A stretch of DNA of 64,000 nt. Source: Codonopsis lanceolata. Taxonomy: Eukaryota; Streptophyta; Magnoliopsida; Asterales; Campanulaceae. Shown one piece after another: positions 11,627 through 21,689 of the stretch (position 1 is its first letter; each line of letters starts with the position of its first letter). Position numbers and translations under genes: made by a program. The notes below the pieces were generated by a model that worked only from the letters and a program-made list of their open reading frames with translations, was not told the DNA's origin and did no database searches. The stretch spans positions 85,122,295-85,186,294 of the forward strand of contig CM028378.1 of assembly GCA_013146195.2 (NCBI GenBank). The letters run 5' to 3'.

Positions 11627-14600
11627 TATTTTATTGTAACAAATACCAAAACATGTATAAATGAGATTAATATATTTAAAAAAAACCTCTAAAACATTAA
11701 TTAAAAAAAGTACGAAAATTTTTGCTAGTTAAACATGTTAAAAAATAGAAACAAAGTAATAAATATTATCAATATAAAAAAAATCACAAATCCCAAAATA
11801 AAAGTAAGATAAAATAAAATTAAATGTCAAATAAATAAATAAATAAATAATTAAGGTTAATATACTAGACAGTAGATATCACCAGATTAACCCTTTCTCC
11901 TTTTCAATTCCTAATCCACAAGAGAATAAATTTAAAAAAAATCTGGCGACCAAGAAAATAGAACAACACCAAAAATAGCTTGAAACTCCCCCAATCCAAA
12001 AACCAAGCAGGAAACAAACCTACATAGGCACCGACAAACAAGTCTGTAGAGGTCCGCAAAAAATTCAGGCGTTGGCGCGTGATGCTTACTCCGGTGACTT
12101 CCGGTGATGGCGAAGGCACATGCAAGTTTGCCAAGTGAATCGGTTGTCATTGCCTCCGGCCCACGGACTCGCTTGTACCACGTTGGGCGCTGGACTCATG
12201 CCTTAGGTTGCCTCACGCCTGAGGCTAGAGAGGCGACCACCTTTGACAACTATGGTTCTACGGCTGGTCACCCATATCGGGGGAAACAACCATATACATG
12301 GTTCAGCGGCCCCTAGTTTTGTTAGCCTTGAGGAAGCTAAGAGGATGTTTGCACCAAGAACAAAGCCCATAATCTCAACGGCAGACGATGCCGGCCAAAA
12401 TTAACCATAACGTATATGTGGGTAACCATATCTAGACAAGTATAAGCCAAGGGATGGTCCCCCTTACTGTAAGGATGCCATCTCGTGGGAACGCATTGAG
12501 TGTTTCCTCAATTCTTTGGGCCCTTGCTCTAGTAATGATAGTGTGTGCTTGCACAAGTTTTCGCATCATTAATTGGCGAAGCATATTCTTGGTATTATCA
12601 CATGCACAAGGATATTTTTTGATTTCAAGGAGCTCAAGTGTCGTTTCTTGTCGAAGTTCCTTCATGCCAACGAGGAGTTGATCATCTTTAAGCTATCTTG
12701 TGAGGTGCAAAAAAGATGAATCCCCAGTCGCGTTTATCGAGAGATTTTCCGCTCTAAGTAGATTTTTGATACATCCATTGGATGAGGCTCTATTGATGCA
12801 AATATTATGTTGAGGCAATGAGTGATTGTTACAGGAAATTCTTTGTAGTCTAAAGTTCTGCACTTTTCAAGCTCTCACCGAGGCCGCAAGCACACTTATA
12901 GTGGCTACACTAACTCTATGGAAGCCACAACCTTAACAGAGGTACAACAATTTCAACAAGTGTGAGGCAAAGGTTGCTATGGCTGAGCCGCGCCAAGATC
13001 GCACGTAATATGCCGCTATGTGCGTCCCTCGAGCTGAAGATGAGTTAGACCTACCCTTTCCCTTGTCGCGAGTCCTTGACACTTTACAAAATATGGTGCC
13101 CAAAGGGGATGTCAAGCTTCCCTACATTTCTACTTTGCCGTCTGCCATTATCATGCACAATGTTAAGTATTGTCACTTCCACCTTAAGGCCTGCCATTCT
13201 ATGGGAGATTGTGTTGCATTGAAGAAAGTTATGCATGCACATAACAACCAAGGAATGTTGCATGTACATGCTGAGGCCCCTTACCATCTTACTTATGAGA
13301 GGGAGTATGATGATGAGTATGAGGACTACGAGGAAGGCTATAACTATGGGGTCTTTGTAGCAGAACAATTTACAAGTGTGAAGTAATGGAGCCTATGATA
13401 CTAGATAACATGGATAAAAAGTTACAAGATGCCATCAAATTCCGCAGATTTGATGATTTTTTTTTGATAAGTAAAGTAAGTAATATTAACTTGCACCAAA
13501 AAGGTGGCGCGACCTATGTACATTGGGAGTATACAGTCAACTACTAATCGAGTAACTGTCCATGAAATTTACAAAAGAACTATCCGCAGGCGACATAGAC
13601 CCGGAGCACCAAAGGATGAGGAATTTGATAACCCGCTCCTTCAACCTTTCCATGCTAAGCTCTACATTCTCGAACACCCTACTGTTCCTTTCTCTCCACA
13701 AAGTCCAACAAACGGTCAATGGAGTTGCGCCCCATATGCTGTTGCTCCTCCTTCTCTTATACAGATTCCAGCAAAAAAGAAGCTCCTTTACCGATCTAGG
13801 CATAACCCATGCGATGTGAAAAATATTAAACATGAAGTCCCAGATTTCCTTTTCCACTGGACAGTAAATGAACAGGTGATTAACACTCTCTCCGTCTCCC
13901 TTGCACACACCAGTTAACATAGATCTTCCTCCTAGCCCTCAAGTTATCCCCTGTGAGGATGGCTTCACGTGCGTCTTCCCACATGAAAAAGTCGCTCTAG
14001 ACGGAGCCTTGGATTTCCAAACAGTTTTCCAAGGGAAAGAATTATTTTCCCTCAGCAAACTTAGGTAGAACAGCTTGACCGAGAACGAGCCATTAGCTGC
14101 CCCTTGCCAAACCACTCTGTCCTCCCTACTGTCTGACATCCTCTGGAAGTATAAAAGTTCAAAAACCTGCCCAGACTATCAATCTCCCAGTCGTTAAAAT
14201 TTCTGCGAAAACGATGACTCCACACCATATTATCCCTTGTTAGCTGAAGAACGGAACTCACCTACTCATCCTTGTTAACAACAATATTAAATAGGGAATG
14301 AAATGCTCTCCACAGTTCCCTATCACCGCACCACCTATCTCTCCAAAATCTAACGGACTCACCGTTTCCAACGACAAAATTAATGAACCTCTAGAAAGGC
14401 TCCTATCTCTTTCTAATACCTTTCCACACACCCACCCCATAAGACACGTTAACCTCCTTGGGAAACCACAAATGATCATTTTCCCCATACTTGCCCACCA
14501 CCACTCTCCTCCACAAAGCCTCCTTGTCCACCAAGAATTTCCAAAGCCACTTCCCCAAAAGAGCCACGTTAAAGACCCTTAATCTTTTGATCTCTAAGCC

Positions 14601-16569
14601 CCCTCTGATCAAACTATTGTAGACATTATTCCAATTAACCAAATGGTATTTCCTCTCATTTGCTGGACAACCCCACAAAAAGTCCCTTTGTAATTTAAAC
14701 TATTGATGATTAGTTGGGGTTCACAAGTGATGCCATCAAAGGTGCATGCAGCGGTCCTAATGCATTGTGTCCCGTTGCATAAAGCTTAGTGGGATGAGAT
14801 GTGCAGAACACTAGGTGTTTATTGCGCTTGGAGCACATGGCAAAAAAAAAAAAAAAGGGTCCTCTAAAGCTATGTTGAAGTCCAAAAATTAACAAAGTAA
14901 CGCAGATAACATAGTGTTCATTAAGCACATTGGACAAAGATTACTATACTTAATTTCTGTGTGAATGACATTATGCTGGACTGGTGATGATCCCAAGACT
15001 TGGGCCAGTTGAGGTACTTTTCTTGGTGCAGAAGTTACTGGATGTGATAGAGGCATCTTCATCTCTCAACGAAGTATGCTTTGGACCTCCTTCAAGAAAC
15101 AAGTATGCTAAGATGCAGACCAATAGCTACTTTCATAGAAGCCGATCATTGCTTCAGTATGGTACTTATGTGGTTGATAAAGAGAGAGAATCTCTCCGTT
15201 CGAGTCCCTGTTTGAAAGTCAAACTTTTTAGGAAAATGACACTTTTAGTAGCATATTAATAATAAAATGACACTTCAAGTGAAAGTAGACTCTTTAAGTG
15301 AAACATCAAAAAAATGAAATAGGGGAATCTTTGTTCGTGTTAAGTAACTAACTCATCTAAAAGCTTAAGCTGTTAGATAGGGGCTCAACAATGTATACCA
15401 ACAGGGGCGGATCTATGCACAACACTTGGGGTGCAAGTGCCCCGCTCAAGTTTTTTTTTTTTGAATTTATACACTACAAAATAACATTATTTTAATTTTA
15501 ATTTTATTTTTAAGTAATAATTAACATTAGTGACACCGCTGAGATTTATTTTTGGATCTGCCACTGTATACCAAGCTGTTGTTTGTCAAAATTTATGCAG
15601 GATCCGCGTTCTTGTCATTTTGAGGCAACTATGTGAATATTTAGATACTTGAAATCAGTGTCAAGGAAATGTAATGGGTTTAGTAGACATGATAGTTGAA
15701 GTTCAAGGAATTCATCAATGCCAACTTGTCAGGTTTACCAGAGGATGGGCGATCTACCTCAGGTTATTGCACCATCTTAAGAGGTAACCTGGTCACTTAA
15801 AAAGTAAGAAGCATACTGTTGTAGGCTAGGTCCAATGTTAAAGCTGAATATAAATCCATACTTATGGTGTTTGTGAATTAATGTGGCTAGGATTTCTTAG
15901 TTTAAATAACTTTAACCATGCATGCTGAACCTAGATTGTTTTGCCCAGATTTCCAACTTTAGCAAATACGAGATGTATAGTTATTCACCAAGAAGTTAAA
16001 CTTTGCGTTTGGCTGTGTTTGGTTGCTCAATTCCAAGCTTCAGAATTGGAATCGGAAGAACTATTTGAGGTCTACAGAATTCAAATTGTTCTTCCAATTC
16101 CAATTCTAAGCTTTAGAACATAAGAAAATAATTTCTCCACAGAATTCAACAGCTTCAGGATTCGATAGTGATCGACGAACTGTGCAATTTCTGCTCATAC
16201 TTGAAAAATCGAAGAAAAAAAGATAAGGTCATAATGCTTTCAAAGAGTGCTGCCATTATGATAAACGACTAATGTCTATGAATTCACATGTTCAGGCAGA
16301 ATACCAGAAACACATCATGAAAGCTCGTATTGAGCTGCTAAAGAAAGAGAGACAAGATCTATCAGGCGCTTCAAATGTCGTTGAGAAGGTACTACATTCT
16401 TTTTTTCCCTCTTTAATTAATACTAGTACATTATTTCGTCAAAACTTGCAGTGAACGTATTGTGGATTAAGTATCTCTTGTGAATCTCTTAGGTAATTTT
16501 GTCTTTCTTATTTGCTCAAAACTGCAGATGAGGAATCAGATACTGAATTATGGGACAGGCAGACAATAG
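4481..16569 (+). CDS. NNF1/PMF1-like kinetochore protein gene, 5'-partial, six exons
   Basis: Six short exons join in one frame: 4481-4510, 4932-4964, 8449-8519, 10124-10205, 16296-16388 and 16528-16569 (stop TAG). Every intron has AG acceptor and GT donor ends, and the phases agree: the codon split at 8519/10124 rebuilds Lys. The exons encode about 116 residues, including DEFESICLETQ, VGNILDTVEELAEEQTLDPL, ATAKKNEIQHLTGMLEK and RIELLKKERQDLSGASNVVE, rich in heptad-like helical sequence. From memory this matches plant NNF1 (PMF1 family), a MIS12-complex kinetochore subunit linking centromere chromatin to microtubule-binding proteins; I could not search to confirm it. The start and N-terminal exon(s) are not visible and probably lie left of base 1. 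The two large introns (3.5 and 6.1 kb) are inflated by transposons, none of which breaks an exon. The gene structure is much surer than the name. Confidence 0.75.
5137..5856. mobile_element. non-autonomous hAT element, 720 bp, in NNF1-like intron
   Basis: Ends are imperfect terminal inverted repeats: CAATGGCGGACGCAGG at the left and the complement of CAGTGGCGGACACAAAG at the right. It is flanked by a perfect 8-bp target duplication CTACCAGT (5129-5136 and 5857-5864), the hAT signature. The interior is AT-rich with no transposase; near the right end is the near-palindrome GGGGGCAATTGCCCCC. A short relative lies at 58171-58271. Confidence 0.88.
6183..6428. mobile_element. Stowaway-type MITE (246 bp)
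   Basis: The terminal inverted repeats CTCCCTCCATCCCAAAATTA and its complement at the right end are bounded by TA on both sides (6181-6182, 6429-6430), the Tc1/mariner Stowaway signature. The internal sequence matches several other copies in this window (for example 22957-23212 and 37975-38227). Confidence 0.9.
6436..6545 (+). mobile_element. possible tRNA-derived SINE head
   Basis: The segment contains GGTTCCAATCC (6496-6506), one base off the RNA polymerase III B-box consensus, about 40 bp after a weak A-box-like TGGCAAGGGCACTC. This resembles the tRNA-related head of plant SINEs. No tail or target duplication can be defined, and it abuts the LINE relic, so the call is tentative. Confidence 0.3.
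6560..8392 (+). mobile_element. degraded L1-type LINE (RT palm to zf-RVT and 3' tail)
   Basis: Plus-strand frames, broken by stops and shifts, show an L1-clade reverse transcriptase. A degraded LDFEKAYD motif appears as VLKLDFWDVYDW near 6590, followed by FLDLVLEKK, then a corrupted CRPKEDLWVGG near 7270 and GWD...SPWKF near 7430-7480. The zf-RVT domain appears at 7850-8000 with DICVMCRGHNENHEHL and PVAYKFWC. The copy ends in ttatcaaaaaagaaaa near 8375-8392, a typical LINE 3' tail. The 5' part (ORF1, endonuclease) is missing. It sits in the NNF1-like intron in the sense direction. Confidence 0.8.
8520..10123 (+). other. intron of the NNF1-like gene, no coding signal
   Basis: 1.6 kb of mostly AT-rich sequence with a short TC/AC microsatellite (about 8625-8647). 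The stretch 9470-9710 is less AT-rich than its surroundings, but I could not assign it to any gene or element family. No target-site duplication or domain was recognised. Confidence 0.6.
10206..11225 (+). other. intronic sequence left of the gypsy gag relic
   Basis: Moderately GC-rich DNA (about 10370-11220) unlike the surrounding AT-rich intron. It has no recognisable coding domain and probably belongs to the same degraded LTR element as the gag relic that follows. No LTR pair or primer-binding site could be shown. Confidence 0.4.
11336..12254. mobile_element. non-autonomous hAT element, 919 bp
   Basis: Perfect 14-bp terminal inverted repeats, CATAGTTGTCAAAG at the left and its complement at the right, are flanked by an 8-bp duplication GTTCTACA/GTTCTACG (7 of 8; 11328-11335 and 12255-12262). 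The subterminal zones are GC-rich (GAGGCGAGAGGCGAGGCG). The core is AT-rich and contains a long A run and a (TA)n tract. There is no transposase. Removing the element restores the gag frame on either side, so it entered an already present gypsy element. Confidence 0.87.
11569..11620. repeat. (TA)n microsatellite
   Basis: About 26 TA units following a 16-base A run, inside the hAT element. Confidence 0.95.
13459..14702 (-). mobile_element. 5'-truncated LINE insertion, minus strand
   Basis: The minus-strand frames begin with LQRDFLWGCPANERKYHLVN, then NVALLGKWLWKFLVDKEALW (14678-14403). The zf-RVT region near 13920-13800 reads CKGDGESVNHLFIYCPVEKE and then IWDF. These are the C-terminal parts of a plant L1-type ORF2. 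The 3' end is an A tract (plus strand tttttttt at 13458-13466). An 8-bp repeat TTGATGAT flanks the copy (13451-13458 and 14703-14710), consistent with target-primed insertion into the gypsy relic. Frames are broken. Confidence 0.83.
14711..15401 (+). other. intronic sequence between LINE and copia relics
   Basis: About 700 bp. The first part probably continues the gypsy relic interrupted by the LINE. The 15340-15400 part leads into the copia relic that carries the 15402-15566 MITE. A 91-codon open frame at 14984-15259 shows no family resemblance I recognise. Confidence 0.4.
15402..15566. mobile_element. short hAT MITE (165 bp)
   Basis: It starts CAGGGGCGGATCTATGC and ends in the complement of CAGTGGCAGATCC. 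The flanking 8-bp duplication TATACCAA is perfect (15394-15401 and 15567-15574). The interior is AT-rich and non-coding. Confidence 0.88.
15567..15950 (+). pseudogene. copia RT tail/RNase H relic, plus strand
   Basis: In shifting plus-strand frames the sequence reads as a decayed copia C-terminus: a corrupted VSQFMHDPR segment and HFEATM...YLK at 15585-15660, then RSTSGYCTI (near 15750), NLV-T-KSKKHTVV (near 15800), and a VCELMWL-like end near 15880. The order and motifs match RNase H of copia elements. The hAT MITE at 15402 interrupts its RT tail. It lies in the last large intron of the NNF1-like gene. Confidence 0.7.
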
Positions 16570-17340
16570 TACCATGCAAGGATGGCCCTCGACTTATGGA
16601 TAAATCGGGTCTTTACTTTGCTTCACACACACGCGCGCACACTCACGCACTCTCGAGCCTCAGTATGGACCAGCAATGATTAGTTTCGGCGAGACGATAT
16701 TTATTTTTCTATATCTGTGTGTGCATGGGGGCGTATAGGAATTGTTAACCGGTCATTTTCAAGCTAGTTGGAGTTGCAAAATTGTTATAAATGGAGGTTC
16801 CCAGGGCACAGATGGATCATTATTATTCATATGATTATTGTTATTGTTATTGTTTGGGTCCAAGATGAATAAGACCCAGTTGAAATTGTTGTTTTGGTCA
16901 AAGCATGTAGTCTTGGGTTGGTCCTACTTGACTTAAAATGGTCGAGTGGCCCAAAGGCCAACTTGCACTGTTGGCTTGGTTGAAATTCTCACCAGTCCAA
17001 TTATTCAAAATTTGTCCTTTTAAGTTTAACGTCCAAAAAAGTTGTCAATGACAAAAAAATAAAATAATTAATCCTCGGTTTAGATATTGCACCTAACCTT
17101 CCTATTAATAGCATGTAGACCAAATTGACCAATGACTTATACTTTTTAGTTTTAGGTAAATAGTGCATTATTTTTTTTGGATGATTTATTTAAAGAGTTT
17201 ACTTTTAAAAATTAAAATATAAAAGTATTATTACTAATGGATTATTAAAAGGTCAACTTTTTAAAAAGTTTGATATTTAAATCAGGATTCTTTGTCTAGA
17301 ACGGAGGGAAATATCGGATATTATAGTGACAAGGACATAT
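16570..17340 (+). other. 3' UTR and downstream of the NNF1-like gene
   Basis: After the TAG at 16567-16569 the sequence is non-coding, with a CA/CG-rich run (16622-16652). No canonical AATAAA was found close by. Sequence from about 17140 to 17312 resembles another MITE family (gggtaaatagt...ctagaacggaggga) also seen near 39270, 46005 and 56940. Confidence 0.5.
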
Positions 17341-17595
17341 TATTCATTCCGTTTTAAAATAATCGTCTTTTTTGATCTATTACGCCGTTTAAAAATAATA
17401 ATTATTTGTATTATAAATATTTATGTAATGTGTGGTTTTTTTAATGCCCTTGAGCATGTGACAATAATTAAAGTAGGTAGAAAAAGTAAAGATAAAGTGG
17501 TATAAGTGTTTTCCTAAAAATAATTTTTTTGAAAAAAGATAATTATTTTGGAATGAACAAAAAAGAAAGGGAAATGATTATTTAGAAACAGAGTA
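17341..17595. mobile_element. degenerate Stowaway-type MITE
   Basis: Left end ATTCATTCCGTTTTAAAATA and right end TTATTTAGAAACAGAGTACT are diverged inverted repeats of the Stowaway family. The interior shares the AGTAA...TAAAGTGGT core seen in the intact copy at 6183. Confidence 0.65.
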
Positions 17596-17598
17596 CTT

Positions 17599-18160
17599 AG
17601 AGCATGTATAATGGTTTTGCAAAATCAAACTTAAAATCAAACACAATTCATTAAAAATCAATAAAATAATTCATTAGATATCCATTTGATTTAAAACTCA
17701 AAAACCTTCCAAATGGTGACACAAAATCCAATACATTTATATACTACCACCATCTTTATCTCAATTAATTTAATATTTTTACAGAAAAATGGCTAGAAAA
17801 ACTTGAAAAAGTTATAGAAATTTTTTCTGATGTCCAAATAAACCAAACAAAGTTTCTATTTATAAGTAAAAATGTGTATTTTAATTAAGGGGAAAATAAA
17901 AATAAAATACATTTTTTGGCTGAAAATTCGTCAATAAAAACAATGGAAAAAAATAAAATGGTGATCAATACAATGTTGCACATAGAAATGGGGAGGGGGT
18001 AGGAGACTCATGCCTTGAAGTTGGAGCCAATTGAGTTCTTCTAGTGATTTTTTTTTTCAAAATTAATTGATGATTTGGTTTAGATTTTTAAAAATGATCA
18101 TTGGATTGCAAGATTTGTTTAATTTTTTTTAAAAAAACCTCCATCCGCCTTGCTCGTGCC
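17599..18160. repeat. Tourist-like repeat family member
   Basis: After TTA it starts GAGCATGTATAATGG, the GAGCA start shared with the Harbinger element at 57017. The interior (aaaatcaaacttaaaatcaa and the following 300 bp) is repeated in diverged form at about 23215-23830 and 45440-45760. The 23215-23830 copy ends GCATGCTCTTA, consistent with a GAGCATGC inverted end and a TTA target. The right end of this copy is not clear. Confidence 0.5.
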
Positions 18161-18500
18161 TCTGTTTTGTAGAACAATGTCTTGTTTGATTTGACACACT
18201 TATTAAAAAAATTAGTTTATTGTACTATACATATTAAGATATCGAGTGTTCGTGTGAGAATGAGATATACTTGAAGTAAGAATAAAATAAGAATAAAGTG
18301 GTAAAAATAATTTAAAAAAATAAAATTAGAAAGTAAACGTTTTTTAGGAAACGAACAAAAAGAGTATTTTTGAGGAAGGGAGGGAATATTCCCTCCGTAT
18401 TTTTAAAAGAAAGGTTAAGGTTCTTTTTAAATAGTTAAAGTTTAATAAATAAAATTATCTGGATTGTAGCTTTTGTTGTTCGTATCTCATTTAAGTTGTA

Positions 18501-18757
18501 CTCACTCCGTTCCTAAATTATCGTTATTATTTTTTTTTTTTTGTCAGTTTCAAAATAATTGTTAAGTTTGAAATTTATCTTTTTAAAATATCACTTTTAC
18601 CACTTTACCTTTATTTTTTCATCATATTTTAATTATTAGCCATATACACATAAGCTTTAAAGGAAACTACACATTAAACCAATATAAATAATCAAGTCAA
18701 TTGTTTTTTCTTAATCCGTACATCGAGTCAACTAGAAAGATAATTTAAGGACGGAGG
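18501..18757. mobile_element. Stowaway-type MITE
   Basis: Left end CTCACTCCGTTCCTAAATTA is the inverted repeat of the right end TAATTTAAGGACGGAGGAG. The interior is collinear with 22957-23212. Confidence 0.8.
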
Positions 18758-19710
18758 AGAATTAAAATTATATCTTCTCTTAGAAATGAGACTTGTTGTG
18801 ATTTTTGGATAAATCAAAGAAGAAAGTATGATTTTTTTCTTTTTTCGAGTTAGTTGATTAAGCAAGAGGTTTCGTTTTAGAGCTCTTGTCTATGCAGAAA
18901 ATTAAAGTCAAATAATAACTAAGGTTTCTATTATTATATTGGCCATCGCAAATAAGATTCATTTAATGCTTACTTCATTTGACCTTTGGATCATAGTTTG
19001 TTGGCAAAAACTTAAACAAGATTACCTTACGGTTATATTTTATAAAACGAATCCTCCTTTATCGACTTATCGAGTATTATTAGGTTGAGCTGTGGTACAG
19101 TAAAACTCCGTTTTAAAATTTAAGATATGGTAAAACCGTCTTACACGACATATACTTTAGTTTGTATATCATTTGTTCCAAAATAAGTCTCTAATTAAAT
19201 TTATATATTGACTACTCTGTCTTATAAAAATTATCTGTAAAATTATTTTACATAAGTTTTTACCTAAAAATATATAGACTAATGACTAAACAAATTATTA
19301 TTATTTTTTCTAAACAATGAGATTTTTAAAAACATTTCAAAATAAAATAACTGACAATTATTTTAAGACGGGCAGATGTATAATGACTTTTTGAGGCATA
19401 TTGCTCTCGACTTGGAACATGTGTTTTGAAGAAATCCACCTTGAGATGGGATTAAGTTGTTGACTTTCTTACAATTATAGTCCGTAAAAATATCTAATAA
19501 TCACATTTGGGGGAGGTCCGATAACTTTTATATTTTGGAATACAAATCGGCCACGCTAAGTACCATAATATAGCTATTATTTTATTTTATTTTATTTTTC
19601 ATTCTATTTTAAAATCATTTCATTGCATCGTTTAGAGTGTTTTAGGATACATTCCATTTGTCTCGAAAATAGTGTCCTATTTAATTTGACACATATGATA
19701 AAAAAATATA
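18758..19710. other. AT-rich intergenic sequence
   Basis: No coding signal. Contains decayed MITE fragments (for example 19190-19380 and 19650-19710) in which only single ends are recognisable. Confidence 0.6.
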
Positions 19711-19954
19711 TTTCATCCGTCCCTAAATTATCGTCCTCCTTTCCTTTTTCGTCCGTCTCAAAATAATTGTCCACTTTAAAACTTACATTTTTAAATATCA
19801 CTTTTACCGTTTTACCCTTACTTTAATTATGGACCACATACACATGAGCTTTAAAGAAAACTACACATTAAATCAATATAAATAATCAAGTCAATTATTT
19901 TTTCTTAATCTGTGCATCGGGTCAACCAGGACAATAATTTAAGGACGGAGGGAG
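19711..19954. mobile_element. Stowaway-type MITE, probably nested
   Basis: Left end TTTCATCCGTCCCTAAATTA and right end AATTTAAGGACGGAGGGAG with TA following. It appears to have landed inside an older MITE fragment, whose tttgtctcgaaaatagtgtcc-type end lies just to the left. Confidence 0.8.
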
Positions 19955-20492
19955 TATGATTAACTTCATTATAAATATTATAATACCACGTGTTTTTCAA
20001 GAATATTTACGTGAGGTTGGGTCATCAATTATAATCGGAATCAAACTAATGGTAAAATAGTAAAACATGGTATTTGTTTTTTTATTATTATTATTTTTTA
20101 ATGTTGGTAGTGTTTGAGAGCATTGAATCTATCAACAAAACTGTAACAGATTTTCAAGTTTATGGACTTTGAATTAAATTCAGAGTGATTTTGATTATAT
20201 TCTTATTAATCTTTGTGTCCGTGTTTATGGCATGATGCCAGTATATCAGATTTCGTCAGTTGAAACGGCAACATCTAAATAGAAGGTACGATTTTAAAAA
20301 AGTTACAGTTGAGGGGGTTCATTACTTTAAGTGGTAGTTAAGAGGTGTTATTCGAACTCGACCCATAGTTGAGGGGGGTTATTTGTAAGGAGTTATATAT
20401 ATAACTAACCTATGAACGTTTGATTTTGCGGCGCAATTAACCCCCATGACTAGATAGTCTCAGTCAATCAGTTGAGATCTATTGTGAAATTA

Positions 20493-21042
20493 CTAGATTT
20501 TTGTGCCCGTGCCTATGGCACGATGCCAGTATATCTGATTTCGTTAATTGAAACGACAACGTTTAAATAAAAGGTGCGATTTAAAAAAAAGTTATAGTTG
20601 AGGGGTACATTATTTCAGGTGGTAGTTGAGTGGTTCTATTTGAACTTGACTCATAGTTGAGGTGAGTTATTTGTAAGGAGTTATATGTAACTGACCTATG
20701 AACGTTTGATTTTGCGACGAAATCAACCCCCATGGTTAGATAGTCTCAGTCAATCAACTGAACTCTATTGTGAGATTATATTAATGTAAGGTTATTGTTT
20801 TGTAAGGGGTAATGATTTAGAAAATTAATCTCAGGGTGTGACTGCTCATAATATTAATTATAGGGGGTGACTTTGTAACATAGTGAGAGAAACTAGAGAG
20901 TTAAAGATGGATAACTACTCTCATACATGTGAATGTGAGAGTGAATCTTAACCATTAAATTTTTTAAGATGATTTAATCTCAACTTCTAAATAGCTTTAG
21001 TCAATTGCACATGTGTGAGAATGAGCTCTATTGTAATATAGA
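20493..21042 (-). mobile_element. Helitron B (non-autonomous, 550 bp), inserted in Helitron A
   Basis: On the minus strand it begins TCTATATTACAATAGAGC and ends with the hairpin CGTGCCATAGGCACG followed by GGCACAAAAATCTAG. These are the Helitron 5'-TC, subterminal hairpin and 3'-CTRR features. The insertion lies exactly between A and T of the host, with no target duplication. The flanks rejoin to attgtgaaatta|tattaatgtaag, which matches the same place within Helitron B itself. Non-coding. Confidence 0.82.
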
Positions 21043-21075
21043 TATTAATGTAAGATTGATGTTTTGTAAGAGGTA

Positions 21076-21456
21076 CTCCCTCTGGACCTATATATAAGCA
21101 AAAAATACCAAATTTTGGTGGACTTAAATATAAGCAAAAATCACCATATTAAACTCTACTCACAACTTCCAAGAAGTTTGATACCAAAAATACCTCTTTT
21201 TAATTCTTTTGTTTTTCAAGATGTGTGCACATTCCTTATACACAAAGAGCCACTAATTATAAAAGGAACTATAATGAATTGATAACAATAAGTTAATATT
21301 ACATTAATTGTCATCAGTTTTGAGTGTGATACTTAAAGGTATTTTAGTAAGTATACTTTTGTTTTATATAAAATCAAGACAATTTAACTAATTTAACTTA
21401 CTTTCTTAATCTGTGTGAAATCGATTACTTTTGCTTATATACAAGTCCGGGGGGAG
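21076..21456. mobile_element. MITE with TA target, 381 bp
   Basis: The terminal inverted repeats CTCCCTCTGGACCTATATAT and CTCCCCCCGGACTTGTATAT (complement of the right end) continue into ATAAGCAAAA. They are flanked by TA at 21074-21075 and 21457-21458. It differs from the other Stowaway copies in sequence and so is a second family. It lies inside Helitron A. Confidence 0.85.
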
Positions 21457-21689
21457 TAATAGTTTAGAAGATTAATCTCAGGGTATGACTGCTCATAATA
21501 TGAATTGTAGGGGGTGACTTTGTAACATGGTGAGAGAAAATAGAGAGATAAAAGTGGATAACTACTATCACACATGTAAATATAAGAGTGAATTCTAACA
21601 ATTAAATTTTTAAAGATAATTTAATCTTAATCTTTAAATAGTTTTAGTCAATTACACATATATAAAAATAAACTTTATTGTAATATAGA

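Larger units (their letters stand above)
11226..13458 (+). pseudogene. Ty3/gypsy-type gag relic, split by a hAT element
   Basis: A proline-rich open segment starts at 11226 (PPPEKPTPPPPKEPT) and is interrupted at 11336 by a hAT element. Its frame resumes beyond 12254 with SLEEAKRMFAP and then stops near 12403. Further on, broken frames give the central gag pattern (DFKELKCRFLSKFLHANEEL and VAFIERFSALSRFLIHP at about 12620-12790). At 13160-13260 comes YCHFHLKACHSMGDC followed by an LKK...QGML-like end, the pattern of plant gypsy gag. Multiple stops make it non-functional. I could not identify LTRs; 10400-11220 may be its leader/LTR zone. A LINE is inserted at 13459. Confidence 0.65.
20206..21689 (-). 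mobile_element. Helitron A (non-autonomous), carrying a second Helitron and a MITE
   Basis: On the minus strand the element starts TCTATATTACAATAAAG (21689 downward) preceded by A. It ends near 20206 with a decayed hairpin (ATGCCATAAACACGGACACAAAG) and a mutated CTAG terminus. The body is split at 20492/21043 by Helitron B and at 21075/21457 by a TA-flanked MITE. Removing both leaves a sequence collinear with Helitron B. There is no RepHel coding region. Confidence 0.72.

Noticed and set aside
12980..13000. Sequence 18/21 identical to mature miR171 (TGGCTGAGCCGCGCCAAGATC)
   Set aside because: No complementary miRNA-star arm within about 150 bp on either side, and it lies in a degraded gypsy gag relic; most likely coincidence.
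14984..15259. 91-codon plus-strand open frame
   Set aside because: No recognisable domain, lies in a transposon-filled intron, and has no splice or promoter context.
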